Notes: generated by a model not told the origin, from the sequence alone. DNA of 42,538 nucleotides from Desulfuromonadaceae bacterium GWC2_58_13 (GCA_001825565.1 MHXM01000155.1:1-42538), one strand, 5' to 3'; shown: positions 17,354 through 25,154, numbered from the stretch's first letter. Program-made: numbers and translations.

Positions 17354-18229
17354 ATGAGCCTGTTGAACAATCAAACCGAAATTGCTCGGGCAATCGAGGC
17401 GGCTCCGCTCCTTTCTCCGGTAGCGTCCCAGTTGCTGCAAATCTCGGCAAAAGCGGACCATGAGCTGAAAGACATCATCGACCTGGTCAAATGCGATTCG
17501 ATTCTCACCGCCCGACTGCTTAAGGTCGTTAATTCCGCGGCCATGGGCCTGCGACACCAGATCAGTTCGGTGGAACATGCGGTAAATTACCTGGGAGAAC
17601 GAATGGTGGTCAGTATCGCCGTCGCCGAATGCACCGCCGAACTTTTTTCCAAACCTCTCGATGGGTACGAGGGTGAGTCGGGGCAACTCTGGAAACACGA
17701 ACTGTTCACCGCCATCGCCGCCCGAGCCGTGGCCCGACACGCCAAGGGCGATCTGCCCCCCGACATGGCTTTTACCGCCGGACTGCTGCATGATATCGGC
17801 AAGGCGATTCTTTCCGAATTTCTGCAGGGTACCTCGCGCAGCGTTCTGGCCGACATCGTTCAGGGCAACACCGCCGATTATCTGACCGCCGAGCAAAGTC
17901 GGCTCGGTCTCGACCATTCGATAGTCGGCTTTGAGCTGGCCAAACACTGGAAGTTGCCGGAAATGCTGCAGCAAGTCATCCGTCATCACCACCACCCCGA
18001 CCAAGCCGACTCCCCCTCGCGGGTCCTGGCCTACGCCGTGCATTTGGGAGACATCCTGGCCATGATGAGTGGCAACGGAACCGGCAGCGATTCGATGCAG
18101 TATCACCTGAAGCAGGACTATACGGAGTACTTCAACATATCCAAGGATGAACTCGCCCTGCTGCTCCTTGAAAGCACTGAAGAGTTTAATAAAGTTGAAG
18201 CTTCTCTTGCCATCGCAGAGGAGAAATAA
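17354..18229 (+). CDS. HDOD-domain signalling protein
   Basis: This 291-residue protein is a single HDOD domain, an HD-related helical fold found in bacterial signalling. Visible marks are LLSPVASQLLQISAKADHEL at the start, the 'NSAAMGLRHQISSVEHAV' helix typical of HDOD, and GLLHDIGKAILSEFL (about residues 141-155). HDOD proteins often sit in chemotaxis operons and act by protein contact rather than as phosphodiesterases, although here an HD pair is kept. It lies nine bases after cheD and one base before the next receiver gene, so it may work with that CheY. Confidence 0.88.
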   Translation: MSLLNNQTEIARAIEAAPLLSPVASQLLQISAKADHELKDIIDLVKCDSILTARLLKVVNSAAMGLRHQISSVEHAVNYLGERMVVSIAVAECTAELFSKPLDGYEGESGQLWKHELFTAIAARAVARHAKGDLPPDMAFTAGLLHDIGKAILSEFLQGTSRSVLADIVQGNTADYLTAEQSRLGLDHSIVGFELAKHWKLPEMLQQVIRHHHHPDQADSPSRVLAYAVHLGDILAMMSGNGTGSDSMQYHLKQDYTEYFNISKDELALLLLESTEEFNKVEASLAIAEEK

Positions 18230-18230
18230 A

Positions 18231-18605
18231 GTGAAGCGTATCGTTATCGCGGACGACTCGGCGACTGCCAGAATGTTCATCAAACGTTGCCTGGAGATTA
18301 TCGGTTTAGGCGATGCGGTCATCATTGAGGCGGCCAATGGCAAAGAGGCCTTGGCCAGGGTCAAGGAGGGGCCAACCGATCTGGTTATCACCGACCTCAA
18401 CATGCCGGTCATGGACGGCGAAACCCTGCTCAAATGGATCCGCGCCAACCCGAAACTCAGCCTGATCCCGGTGCTGGTCATCAGCAGCGCCGGAACCCCG
18501 GCCAAAGAGGCGGAACTCCTAGAACTCGGGGCGCTCGCCATCCTCAGCAAGCCGGTGTCCCCCCCGGCGCTGATGGAAAAGCTTGGACCCCTGCTCGCTG
18601 GTTAA
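18231..18605 (+). CDS. cheY: CheY-like single-domain response regulator (first copy)
   Basis: The 124-residue receiver starts at a GTG one base after the HDOD stop, with GAGGAG upstream. An earlier ATG in frame (18147) lies inside the HDOD gene and is rejected. All phosphorylation residues are present: acidic pair D8/D9 (IADDS), acceptor D55 (VITDLNMP), Ser at 85-86 (ISSAG) and K107 (LSKP). The alpha4-beta5 face differs from the second CheY at 19150, so the two probably have different partners. Which of them binds the motor cannot be told from sequence. Confidence 0.92.
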   Translation: MKRIVIADDSATARMFIKRCLEIIGLGDAVIIEAANGKEALARVKEGPTDLVITDLNMPVMDGETLLKWIRANPKLSLIPVLVISSAGTPAKEAELLELGALAILSKPVSPPALMEKLGPLLAG

Positions 18606-18631
18606 TTGCGCCAACTATAATGGGAGTCAAC

Positions 18632-19108
18632 ATGAACAGATGCGACCAGGCCATGCGCCATTCGGTGGTTGATACCTTGGAAAAAATGGTCTTCATGGAA
18701 ATAACGCCGGTGGAGGTTCGAGCCACCCCACTGGCCGCCGCTGACTGGAAGACCGTCAGTCTCCTGATTCACGACCCGGTTCAGGGTGAGGTTCGCCTGA
18801 GCATGCCCAGGAGTCTGATAAGTAAAATTACCGAGACGATGTACAATCTTTCGGCGGAGGAAATCACCGAGCAGATGCTGGACGACAATCTGGCCGAAAT
18901 CATCAACATCATTGCCGGCCGTTTCATGAACGAGATTCTGGATGACGGTCAGGCATTCCGTCTCGGCCTGCCGGAACTGGAACCTGCCGACCCCATCGAT
19001 CCGAGCATGGAAAGTCGGGAATGGACCTTTTCATCGGATGCCGACGAATTTACCGTAGTCACTATCGGCAACGACCTCTTGTGCCAATTACCGGCCCGCC
19101 ACGATTGA
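18632..19108 (+). CDS. CheX/CheC-type phosphatase-like protein (first of four)
   Basis: CheX and CheC proteins dephosphorylate CheY-P using an Glu-x-x-Asn motif on a long helix. This 158-residue protein has that motif at E89-I-I-N92 (LAEIINIIAGRF). It looks divergent from the other three: the sequence around the fold is less like classical CheX, and the C-terminus (EWTFSSDADEFTVVTIGND) is its own. The ATG at 18632 was chosen for its GGGAG site; another ATG 12 bases earlier is in frame. It sits between the two cheY genes. Confidence 0.78.
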   Translation: MNRCDQAMRHSVVDTLEKMVFMEITPVEVRATPLAAADWKTVSLLIHDPVQGEVRLSMPRSLISKITETMYNLSAEEITEQMLDDNLAEIINIIAGRFMNEILDDGQAFRLGLPELEPADPIDPSMESREWTFSSDADEFTVVTIGNDLLCQLPARHD

Positions 19109-19149
19109 CAACCTGAAAACCCGAAGTGGAAAAAGAAAGGAAACCGCTC

Positions 19150-19521
19150 ATGGGAAAAAAAGTACTGATCATCGACGATTCGAGCACCATGAGGAAAATC
19201 GTCACTCGCTCCTTGCGCCAGGCCGGCCTGGATTTCGACATCATTCTCGAAGCGGGCGACGGCGTGGAAGCGTTGCAGCTTCTGCAGACTGAAGCCGTCG
19301 ACATCATCCTCAGCGACATCAACATGCCGAACATGGACGGCATGGAGTTTTTACGGCAGAAAGCGGCCAACGCCGCCCTCAAAAGAATTCCCGTGGTGAT
19401 GATCACCACCGAAGCCGGGGCCGACATTCTGTCCGAAGCCAAATCCCTTGGGGCGGCCGGCAGCATTAAGAAACCATTCACTCCAGATCAGGTCAGTGAA
19501 ATCATTGGCCCGTTGCTTTAA
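19150..19521 (+). CDS. cheY: CheY-like chemotaxis response regulator (second copy)
   Basis: This 123-residue receiver is the more classical CheY: acidic pair D9/D10 (IIDDSSTMRKIV), acceptor D56 (ILSDINMPNMDG), T86 (MITTEAG) and K108 (IKKPFTP). The TMRKIV helix and NMDGMEFL loop are what motor-binding CheY proteins usually show. The start at 19150 follows AAAGGA; an ATG 24 bases earlier is in frame but poorly placed. It directly precedes two CheX genes, whose products probably act on it. Confidence 0.94.
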   Translation: MGKKVLIIDDSSTMRKIVTRSLRQAGLDFDIILEAGDGVEALQLLQTEAVDIILSDINMPNMDGMEFLRQKAANAALKRIPVVMITTEAGADILSEAKSLGAAGSIKKPFTPDQVSEIIGPLL

Positions 19522-19539
19522 TCCCCGAGGGAGGATCCT

Positions 19540-20001
19540 TTGAACTGGGAACAAAATATTATTGCCGCCACAACGGAAATTTTTTCTACCATGTTGATGA
19601 TGGAGGTAACTCCCGGCGCTCCTCTCCAAGAACGCAATGCCAACTACAAACAAAGCATAACCGGCATGGTCGGGATAGCGGGTCTGTTCAAGGGGATGCT
19701 TGCCATCCATGCTCCCGCCGATGTTGCCATGGCCATAACCACCAACTTCCTGGGCTTGGAGGTCGATTCCATTAACGCGGATGTCAAAGATGCTTTCGGT
19801 GAGTTGGCCAACATGCTTGGAGGCAGTATCAAGGCCAGCTTGAGCGACAACAGCAGAGACATCCAGTTGTCGATCCCCTCAGCCGTTTGCGGGGAGGAAT
19901 ACACTCTGGATTATCAACCCAGGAACCATTGTACAACGATGCCTTTCAAAAGTGCGGAGGGGATTTTTCTGGTCGAATTGCAACTAGAGCAGCAAGTATA
20001 G
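19540..20001 (+). CDS. cheX: CheX-type CheY-P phosphatase (second of four)
   Basis: The 153-residue protein is a clear CheX: N-terminal helix EIFSTMLMMEV, the SITGMVGIAGLFKGMLAI beta hairpin, and the catalytic motif E88-L-A-N91 in GELANMLGG. It starts at a TTG behind AGGGAGG, an uncommon start that may lower its translation. It is followed 25 bases later by a close paralogue with the same residue numbering for the motif, which shows a tandem duplication. Confidence 0.9.
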   Translation: MNWEQNIIAATTEIFSTMLMMEVTPGAPLQERNANYKQSITGMVGIAGLFKGMLAIHAPADVAMAITTNFLGLEVDSINADVKDAFGELANMLGGSIKASLSDNSRDIQLSIPSAVCGEEYTLDYQPRNHCTTMPFKSAEGIFLVELQLEQQV

Positions 20002-20026
20002 GCTCGCCGAAAGAAAGGGCACGACA

Positions 20027-20488
20027 GTGGATTTTTCAGCAGCTATTATCGATGCAACCAGTGACGTTTTCAGCACGATGATCATGCTCGACGCAATTCC
20101 AGGTTCTCCATTGACGGAAAAGATGTTATCTTTTAACGAGTCCATCTCAGGCATGCTCGGTTTTTCCGGAGACATCAAAGGGATGCTGCGCATTCATTGT
20201 CCCGACCGGGTGGCCATGGCGATTACCGGCAGCTTGCTGGGCATGGAAGTAGATCAAATCGACGATGATGTTAACGACGCCATCGGAGAGATCGCCAACA
20301 TGGTGGCCGGCGGGTTGAAGGTAAACCTGGCTAAACACAACAAAAGCATCGAGTTGTCCATTCCCACGGCAATCGGTGGCAAATTCTACACCGTTCACAG
20401 CCTGGCCCGCGCGGAAAGAGTCACCATTCCCTTTGCCATGGCGGCGGGGCAGATGCTGGTCGAACTAGAGTTTGTCAGCGCCAAATAA
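20027..20488 (+). CDS. cheX: CheX-type CheY-P phosphatase (third of four, tandem paralogue)
   Basis: This 153-residue protein is colinear with its upstream neighbour, with the same length and the catalytic motif E88-I-A-N91 (GEIANMVAGG). Shared blocks include the VFSTMIMLDAIPGSPL and SISGMLGFSGDIKGML stretches. The start is a GTG with AAGAAAGGG upstream. Divergence is spread over the whole length, so the duplication is not recent. The pair may differ in which CheY-P each prefers. Confidence 0.9.
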   Translation: MDFSAAIIDATSDVFSTMIMLDAIPGSPLTEKMLSFNESISGMLGFSGDIKGMLRIHCPDRVAMAITGSLLGMEVDQIDDDVNDAIGEIANMVAGGLKVNLAKHNKSIELSIPTAIGGKFYTVHSLARAERVTIPFAMAAGQMLVELEFVSAK

Positions 20489-20511
20489 AGAAAGAACCAG
20501 AAGCGGCATCC

Positions 20512-21582
20512 ATGAACAAACAGGTCTTCCTCAACAAGATACTCACCGAGACCCTCCAAAAACTCGAAGAAGAAGTCGGCGGACTGCTGGGGCAGGAATT
20601 CACCTGTCCCAGCCCCGGACACAGCTTGACCAGCCGGAGCGACCTGATTGCCTCCCTGAACGGCAAAGCGGTCCTGGCCACCTTCAACGTAACCGGCGAC
20701 AAAACCGGCACGGCCTACGTCATTGTCGGTCTGAAAGATGCCATCACCCTGGGCGGAACCCTGATTCTGCTCCCGCCGGACGAAATGGAATCGCGCCGCA
20801 AAAAAGATCTTTTCGACGGCGAGGTGATCGACGCCTACGGCGAAATCGCCAATATCATGGCAGGCGTCTACACCGCGGTTTTCAACGAATACGCCAACCC
20901 CAAGCTGCATTTCAAGAAAATCGATCTCGCCCCTTTCGCCCCGGCCAATCCCAATTCGCCAATCCCTGATGGGAACTATTACGTCACCACCTGCTCGACC
21001 CAGATGGCGGGCAAACCGTTGGGAACGCTAAACGTCCTCATTCCGCCTGACCTTTTGGGTATTGAACCGCCTGAAGAAAAAGCCCAGCCCGCAACAGAGC
21101 CCACACAATCCGCCTCAACCACAGACCGAACCGGGGCATCTGGTCAACCGACTCCAGCAGCGGACAGCGATAAGGTTCCCGAGCCACAGCGATCCACTTC
21201 ACCGGAATCAACGGTGATTCTCGTTGTTTCCGAAACACAACAAGCCGCGGAGGCTTTTGCGCAAAACTTTATCGATCGTTGCAACTGCAAGGTAACCTGT
21301 ATGCACTTTCAGGGGGATTTTCAAACAACGGCAAAAGGCAAGAACGTCAAAGGGGTTTTTCTGGCCATGCGGGAGGTCGGTGAGCGGGGACTGGCATCCA
21401 TCATCAAAATCCAGTCGGCGGTCGGGGAAAAAACCCCGTTGGTCGCTGCCGGCCCGGAATGGACCCGCAAGACCGTTTTACAGGCCGTCAAGTACGGCGC
21501 CAGCGATATTCTTGTCACACCGGCAACTCCAGAGGAACTACTGGCAAAAATCAATCAGCACATGCAGATTCCCCCGAACTGA
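20512..21582 (+). CDS. CheX/CheC-like domain fused to a degenerate receiver domain
   Basis: The 356-residue protein has an N-terminal CheC/CheX-like domain (about 1-185) with the motif E111-I-A-N114 (AYGEIANIMAGVY). A disordered linker rich in Pro, Ala, Thr and Ser (about 187-232) follows. The C-terminal domain (about 234-352) has the receiver fold pattern (STVILVVSETQQ...; YGASDILVTPATPEELLAKI). The receiver cannot be phosphorylated in the usual way. The acidic pair is replaced by Ser-Glu, the acceptor strand reads GVFLAMRE with no Asp, and the Lys is a Thr (VTP). The receiver probably serves as a docking module. It is last in the operon and converges on the sigma-54 activator gene, with 12 bases between them. 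Confidence 0.8.
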   Translation: MNKQVFLNKILTETLQKLEEEVGGLLGQEFTCPSPGHSLTSRSDLIASLNGKAVLATFNVTGDKTGTAYVIVGLKDAITLGGTLILLPPDEMESRRKKDLFDGEVIDAYGEIANIMAGVYTAVFNEYANPKLHFKKIDLAPFAPANPNSPIPDGNYYVTTCSTQMAGKPLGTLNVLIPPDLLGIEPPEEKAQPATEPTQSASTTDRTGASGQPTPAADSDKVPEPQRSTSPESTVILVVSETQQAAEAFAQNFIDRCNCKVTCMHFQGDFQTTAKGKNVKGVFLAMREVGERGLASIIKIQSAVGEKTPLVAAGPEWTRKTVLQAVKYGASDILVTPATPEELLAKINQHMQIPPN

Positions 21583-21594
21583 CCAGGGTGATGC

Positions 21595-23037
21595 TCAGGG
21601 AAGGCTTTCGGGGGGTACGGATCCCTCCAACTGCTTTTTCTTGATTTTCTCTATCAGGGTTGTGCGTTTAAGGTTAAGAAGTTTCGCGGCCTCTTTTTTA
21701 TTTCCACCAGTTTTGGTCAAGGCCTTGAGGATCAACCGGTCTTCAAAATCGCTCACCAAGGCATTGAAGTCGAAATTTTCTGTGCCCGGTGCCTCGTCGG
21801 ACGTCACCTCGGTGGAAACTACAGGCTCTTCCTTCACCTGGATATCCCCTGTCCGCTGATATTTTTCCGGCAGATCAGAGGCCGTCACCACTTCGCCGGC
21901 AAAGAGAATCGACATCCGCTGAACCAGATTTTCCAGTTCACGAACATTGCCCGGCCATTGGTATTCCAGCAAAGCCGCTATGGCGTTAGGCGCAAACCCC
22001 TTCAACCCGTTTTTCCGGCCTCGGTTGAAAACCTGGACAAATTTCTCGATCAACACGGGAATATCGTCTGTTCGCTCCCGCAAGGGGGGAATATGTAAAG
22101 GCACGACACTGAGACGGTAGAAAAGGTCTTCGCGAAACCGCCCTTCGGCAACTCCCGCTTCGAGATCACGGTGGGTGGCCGCCACAATCCGCACATTCAC
22201 CGAAACCGGCTTGACTCCCCCAACCGGTTCAAACTCTCTTTCTTGAATGACCCGCAGCAGTTTGGCCTGTAGGGATGGTTTCATATCGCCGATTTCATCA
22301 AGGAACAGGGTCCCGCCGTCCGCGTATTGAATTCTTCCCATCTTGGATTGATTGGCGCCGGTAAATGCTCCTTTGACATACCCGAACAACTCGCTTTCCA
22401 GCAGTTCGTCCGGAATGGCGGCACAATTCACCGGAACAAAGTTCTTCCCCTTGCGCGGGCTGAGGGCGTGGGTCGCCCGGGCCACGAGTTCTTTCCCGGT
22501 CCCGCTCTCGCCGTGAATCAGCACATTGCTTTCGCCATCTTCGGCGACTTTTTCGAGATTTCTGAAGAGGTCGCGCATCTTCGAAGCCTGTCCGATAATT
22601 CCCTGGAAACCATCGTTTTTGCTGATTTTCGGGCTCCGTTTCTGCTGGTGGACAAGGAGTTCGTGATGTTCCAGCGCCCGTGCCGTGGCAATCACCGCCT
22701 CCTCGAAATCGTAGGGCGAATGAATATAGAAAATGGCTCCGCGCCTGAGCGCTTCAACCACCGAGTCTCGATCCCCATAGGGAACACTGACGATGACAGC
22801 CACCTGGGGATGCTGGGAACGAATCTGCTTCAACAGTTCAATCCCGGCCTGCTTGGGTGCAAAAAGATCGGTAATCACCAGCGAGATTTCCTGTTCCACC
22901 AGAATCTCGATGGCCTCGGCGGGTCCCGGTGTTTCAAGAACTACGCATCCGATATGCTTGCGAAGCATGACAGCCAGACCTTCCCTGGCCTCCCTGTTGC
23001 CATCCACCAATAGAATGCTGCGCATAGACTCGGACAT
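21595..23037 (-). CDS. Sigma-54 activator with degenerate receiver, candidate flagellar regulator (FlrC/FleQ/FgrM-like)
   Basis: This 480-residue protein has receiver, AAA+ and helix-turn-helix domains and should drive transcription from sigma-54 promoters. The AAA+ domain is intact: Walker A GESGTGKE (176-183), the sigma-54 contact loop GAFTGA (223-228), Walker B GGTLFLDEIGDM and the R-finger region. The C-terminal Fis-type helix-turn-helix reads GGNKKEAAKLLNLKRTTLIE. The receiver is damaged: the acidic pair is D12-G13, the conserved Thr is Ser and the Lys is His (YIHSP), although an Asp remains at 57. It may therefore work without phosphorylation, as FleQ does. Location beside the flagellar and chemotaxis operons suggests motility control. 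FgrM of Geobacter is the closest named precedent I recall. Confidence 0.85.
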   Translation of the reverse strand: MSESMRSILLVDGNREAREGLAVMLRKHIGCVVLETPGPAEAIEILVEQEISLVITDLFAPKQAGIELLKQIRSQHPQVAVIVSVPYGDRDSVVEALRRGAIFYIHSPYDFEEAVIATARALEHHELLVHQQKRSPKISKNDGFQGIIGQASKMRDLFRNLEKVAEDGESNVLIHGESGTGKELVARATHALSPRKGKNFVPVNCAAIPDELLESELFGYVKGAFTGANQSKMGRIQYADGGTLFLDEIGDMKPSLQAKLLRVIQEREFEPVGGVKPVSVNVRIVAATHRDLEAGVAEGRFREDLFYRLSVVPLHIPPLRERTDDIPVLIEKFVQVFNRGRKNGLKGFAPNAIAALLEYQWPGNVRELENLVQRMSILFAGEVVTASDLPEKYQRTGDIQVKEEPVVSTEVTSDEAPGTENFDFNALVSDFEDRLILKALTKTGGNKKEAAKLLNLKRTTLIEKIKKKQLEGSVPPESLP

Positions 23038-23076
23038 TAGATATACCTATACCTTTTTAGCATTTCATTTTAATGG

Positions 23077-23110
23077 GTATCGTCAGCAGTCCCACCACTG
23101 CTGGCGATAC
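23077..23110. repeat. Large inverted repeat, 14-bp arms, upstream of the sigma-54 activator
   Basis: The left arm GTATCGTCAGCAGT (23077-23090) and right arm ACTGCTGGCGATAC (23097-23110) are complementary across a six-base loop, with one non-Watson-Crick position. That position is a U-G wobble if transcribed to the right and a C-A mismatch if transcribed to the left. It lies 40 bases from the activator's ATG. It could be an RNA hairpin in the leader, part of a rightward small RNA, or a palindromic operator. Confidence 0.6.
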
Positions 23111-23319
23111 TCCACGATAGGTAACCCGGCTGAAAAGAAAAATCTTTCCCAAAGCCGCGTAATGATACTGAAATCTTGGGCGATTAACCAGATAAAAATA
23201 GCGTGACTCACTGAACCGGTCATCGATAATAACTCAACAACTCAAGATAAATCAATACGTTATTAAATAGGTCCTATAACTGTTCCGTCAACCTTTAAGA
23301 GAGTTGGATGCAAGACGCT

Positions 23320-23343
23320 GCCCGCCAGGGGCTTTTTTCTTTT
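23320..23343 (+). terminator. Terminator-like hairpin with no known gene upstream
   Basis: GCCC (23320-23323) pairs with GGGC (23329-23332) across five bases, followed by TTTTTTCTTTT. The stem is short. No plus-strand gene ends nearby (the preceding gene is on the minus strand), so if it works it would end a rightward non-coding transcript covering about 23040-23340, or cut read-through into the kinase. Confidence 0.35.
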
Positions 23344-23452
23344 AAATGGGTACAATTCAAGGCGCCATGAGCCATTGCTTGATTTTAAGCCGGAAATAAA
23401 ATAGAATTTTGATTAATATTTTTTTTAATCATATTGTCCGCCAGGAATTGTC

Positions 23453-25054
23453 GTGCGTCTGAAACTAATCAACAAATATAACCTTGTCATGGGGGCCGTC
23501 CTGTTGGCGACCATGATCATGTATGCATTTCTCAACGTCGAAACCCTGACCAAACTGTTCATGGACGAGGCGCTGAAAAACGTCGACAATCTGAGTGAAA
23601 CCATTATCCGGACCACCCATTACCAGATGCTTGAGGACGACCGTCAACGGGTCTACCAGATGATCGAGGAGGTCGGTTCGCAAAAAGGGATAAATCGGAT
23701 TCGTCTGCTGGATAAAGAGGGTACCATCAACTACTCAACCCACAAAGAGGAGATCGGCACCTGCGTCGACCGCAATTCCGAGGGGTGCAGCGGCTGCCAT
23801 TTTGGCGAGACTCCTCGCGTGCATGCCTCCTCGATGGATCGCAGCCGGAGTTTTGTCAACCGGGAAGGAATCGAGCTGCTGGGCGTCACCAAAGAGATTC
23901 TCAACAAAGAGAGCTGCTCTACCGCCAAATGTCATTTCCATGCGCCCGAGGCCCAACTGCTGGGAATCCTGGACGTCCAGGTCGACCTATCGAGTGTGCG
24001 AGCGACTGCCACCGCCTATCGCAATAACATTATTGTTTTTACCCTGGTACTGCTCCTGATTCTGGGAACCTGCCTTTCGCTGTTGACCCATCAACTGATC
24101 AACGTGCCGGTCAACAACCTGCTGGAACAGACTCAGAAAGTCGCCCGGGGGGATCTCACGACCCGCGTTGAAACCTACCCTCGGGATGAACTTGGCGAAC
24201 TGACTGAAGCCTTTAACAACATGACCGCCAATCTCAAAAAGGCTCAAGATGAAAGCCGCGACTGGGCCAACACCCTGGAGGCCAAAGTCCAAGAACGAAC
24301 CGAAAAAATTCAGCGTATGCAGTCTAAACTGCTGCGATCGGAAAAACTCGCCTCCATTGGCGAACTGGTGGCCGGCATCGCTCATGAAATCAATAATCCG
24401 CTCACCGGAGTGCTGATGTTCGCCACCATGATCGAAGAAGACCCCCGTCTTGATCCGGCAATCAAAAAAGATCTGGAGACCATTGTCCACGAAACTCATC
24501 GCTGTGCCAAAATCGTCCGAGAACTTCTTGATTTTTCTAGGGAATCGGTGCCGCAGAAAAAAATGGAATCGGTCAATCACATCCTCGACAAAACCATGGC
24601 CCTGGTTGAACACCATACATCCTGCCACAATATCTGTATTAAAAAAGAGTACAATGAATCCCTCCCTCCAGTCTTAATCGACCCGAGCCAGATCGAACAG
24701 GTTTTCATGAATGTTCTTATCAACGCCAGTCAAGCCATGCCTTCCGGCGGCCAACTGACCATACAGACCGATTTTTCTGCACAAGATAATTATCTTTACG
24801 TCAAGATCACCGATACCGGTTGTGGCATTTCCGAGGATAACCTGCAGAAAATCTTCGATCCATTTTTTTCCACCAAAGGCGCCAAAGGGACCGGTCTCGG
24901 CCTGTCGGTTTCCTATGGAATCATCGAGAATCACGGAGGCCAGATCGAGGTCACCAGCAGGCAGGGTGAAGGGACTTCCTTCACCATCCGACTCCCCCTG
25001 GCAGACCAAAAGGCCAAACCGAAGAGCGCCCAAGAAGAAGTCCTGGTTTCCTGA
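23453..25054 (+). CDS. Periplasmic c-heme sensor histidine kinase
   Basis: The 533-residue protein has a first membrane span (about 10-30) and a periplasmic domain (31-190). A second span (about 192-213), a HAMP domain (214-266), a coiled coil, a HisKA domain with H311 (GIAHEINNPLTGV) and an HATPase domain (GTGLGLSVSYGI) follow. The periplasmic domain carries one CXXCH heme site (C112-SG-C115-H116) and one CX4CH site (C155-STAK-C160-H161, followed by FHAPEAQLLGILDV). That predicts covalent c-type hemes and a redox or gas-sensing input. The start is a GTG with CAGGAAT upstream. It faces the NtrC-type regulator across a shared terminator, which makes that protein the likely partner. Extra cysteine C104 may also matter. 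Confidence 0.9.
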   Translation: MRLKLINKYNLVMGAVLLATMIMYAFLNVETLTKLFMDEALKNVDNLSETIIRTTHYQMLEDDRQRVYQMIEEVGSQKGINRIRLLDKEGTINYSTHKEEIGTCVDRNSEGCSGCHFGETPRVHASSMDRSRSFVNREGIELLGVTKEILNKESCSTAKCHFHAPEAQLLGILDVQVDLSSVRATATAYRNNIIVFTLVLLLILGTCLSLLTHQLINVPVNNLLEQTQKVARGDLTTRVETYPRDELGELTEAFNNMTANLKKAQDESRDWANTLEAKVQERTEKIQRMQSKLLRSEKLASIGELVAGIAHEINNPLTGVLMFATMIEEDPRLDPAIKKDLETIVHETHRCAKIVRELLDFSRESVPQKKMESVNHILDKTMALVEHHTSCHNICIKKEYNESLPPVLIDPSQIEQVFMNVLINASQAMPSGGQLTIQTDFSAQDNYLYVKITDTGCGISEDNLQKIFDPFFSTKGAKGTGLGLSVSYGIIENHGGQIEVTSRQGEGTSFTIRLPLADQKAKPKSAQEEVLVS

Positions 25055-25083
25055 TTCCGCCTGTTTCCGGCTATTGTCCGCAA

Positions 25084-25118
25084 AAAAACCCCCGACAGTT
25101 CCACCGGCGGGGGTTTTT
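25084..25118. terminator. Bidirectional terminator between the kinase and response regulator genes
   Basis: AAAAACCCCCG (25084-25094) and CGGGGGTTTTT (25108-25118) are perfectly complementary over 11 bases with a 13-base loop. The A and T tracts make it work in both directions. It lies between the two convergent stops (25054 and 25155). Confidence 0.88.
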
Positions 25119-25154
25119 AACTTTAACATGCCAACGCAACGGGGCGATTTAATT

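Larger units (their letters stand above)
23038..23452. other. 415-bp divergent intergenic region with hairpin and terminator-like structure
   Basis: No coding frame is convincing here. It separates the minus-strand sigma-54 activator from the plus-strand heme kinase. It contains a 14-bp-arm inverted repeat (23077-23110) and, on the plus strand, a second pairing region CGGCT...AGCCG (about 23127-23157). A terminator-like hairpin with a T tract follows at 23320-23343. On the minus strand, TTGACG at 23291-23286 with AT-rich sequence 16-18 bases downstream (ATTTAA/TTTAAT) could be a sigma-70 promoter for the activator, which would give it a leader of over 200 bases. Confidence 0.45.

Noticed and set aside
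16931..18550. A 539-codon open frame on the minus strand across cheD, the HDOD gene and cheY
   Set aside because: It lies entirely opposite well-identified genes with catalytic motifs. Long antisense frames are expected in this GC-rich codon usage.
23115..23160. A stretch (CACG..AGG.AA followed by CAAAGCC) resembling fragments of a GEMM c-di-GMP riboswitch
   Set aside because: Order, spacing and helices do not fit the GEMM fold, and the tetraloop-receptor arrangement is missing. Only short fragments match.
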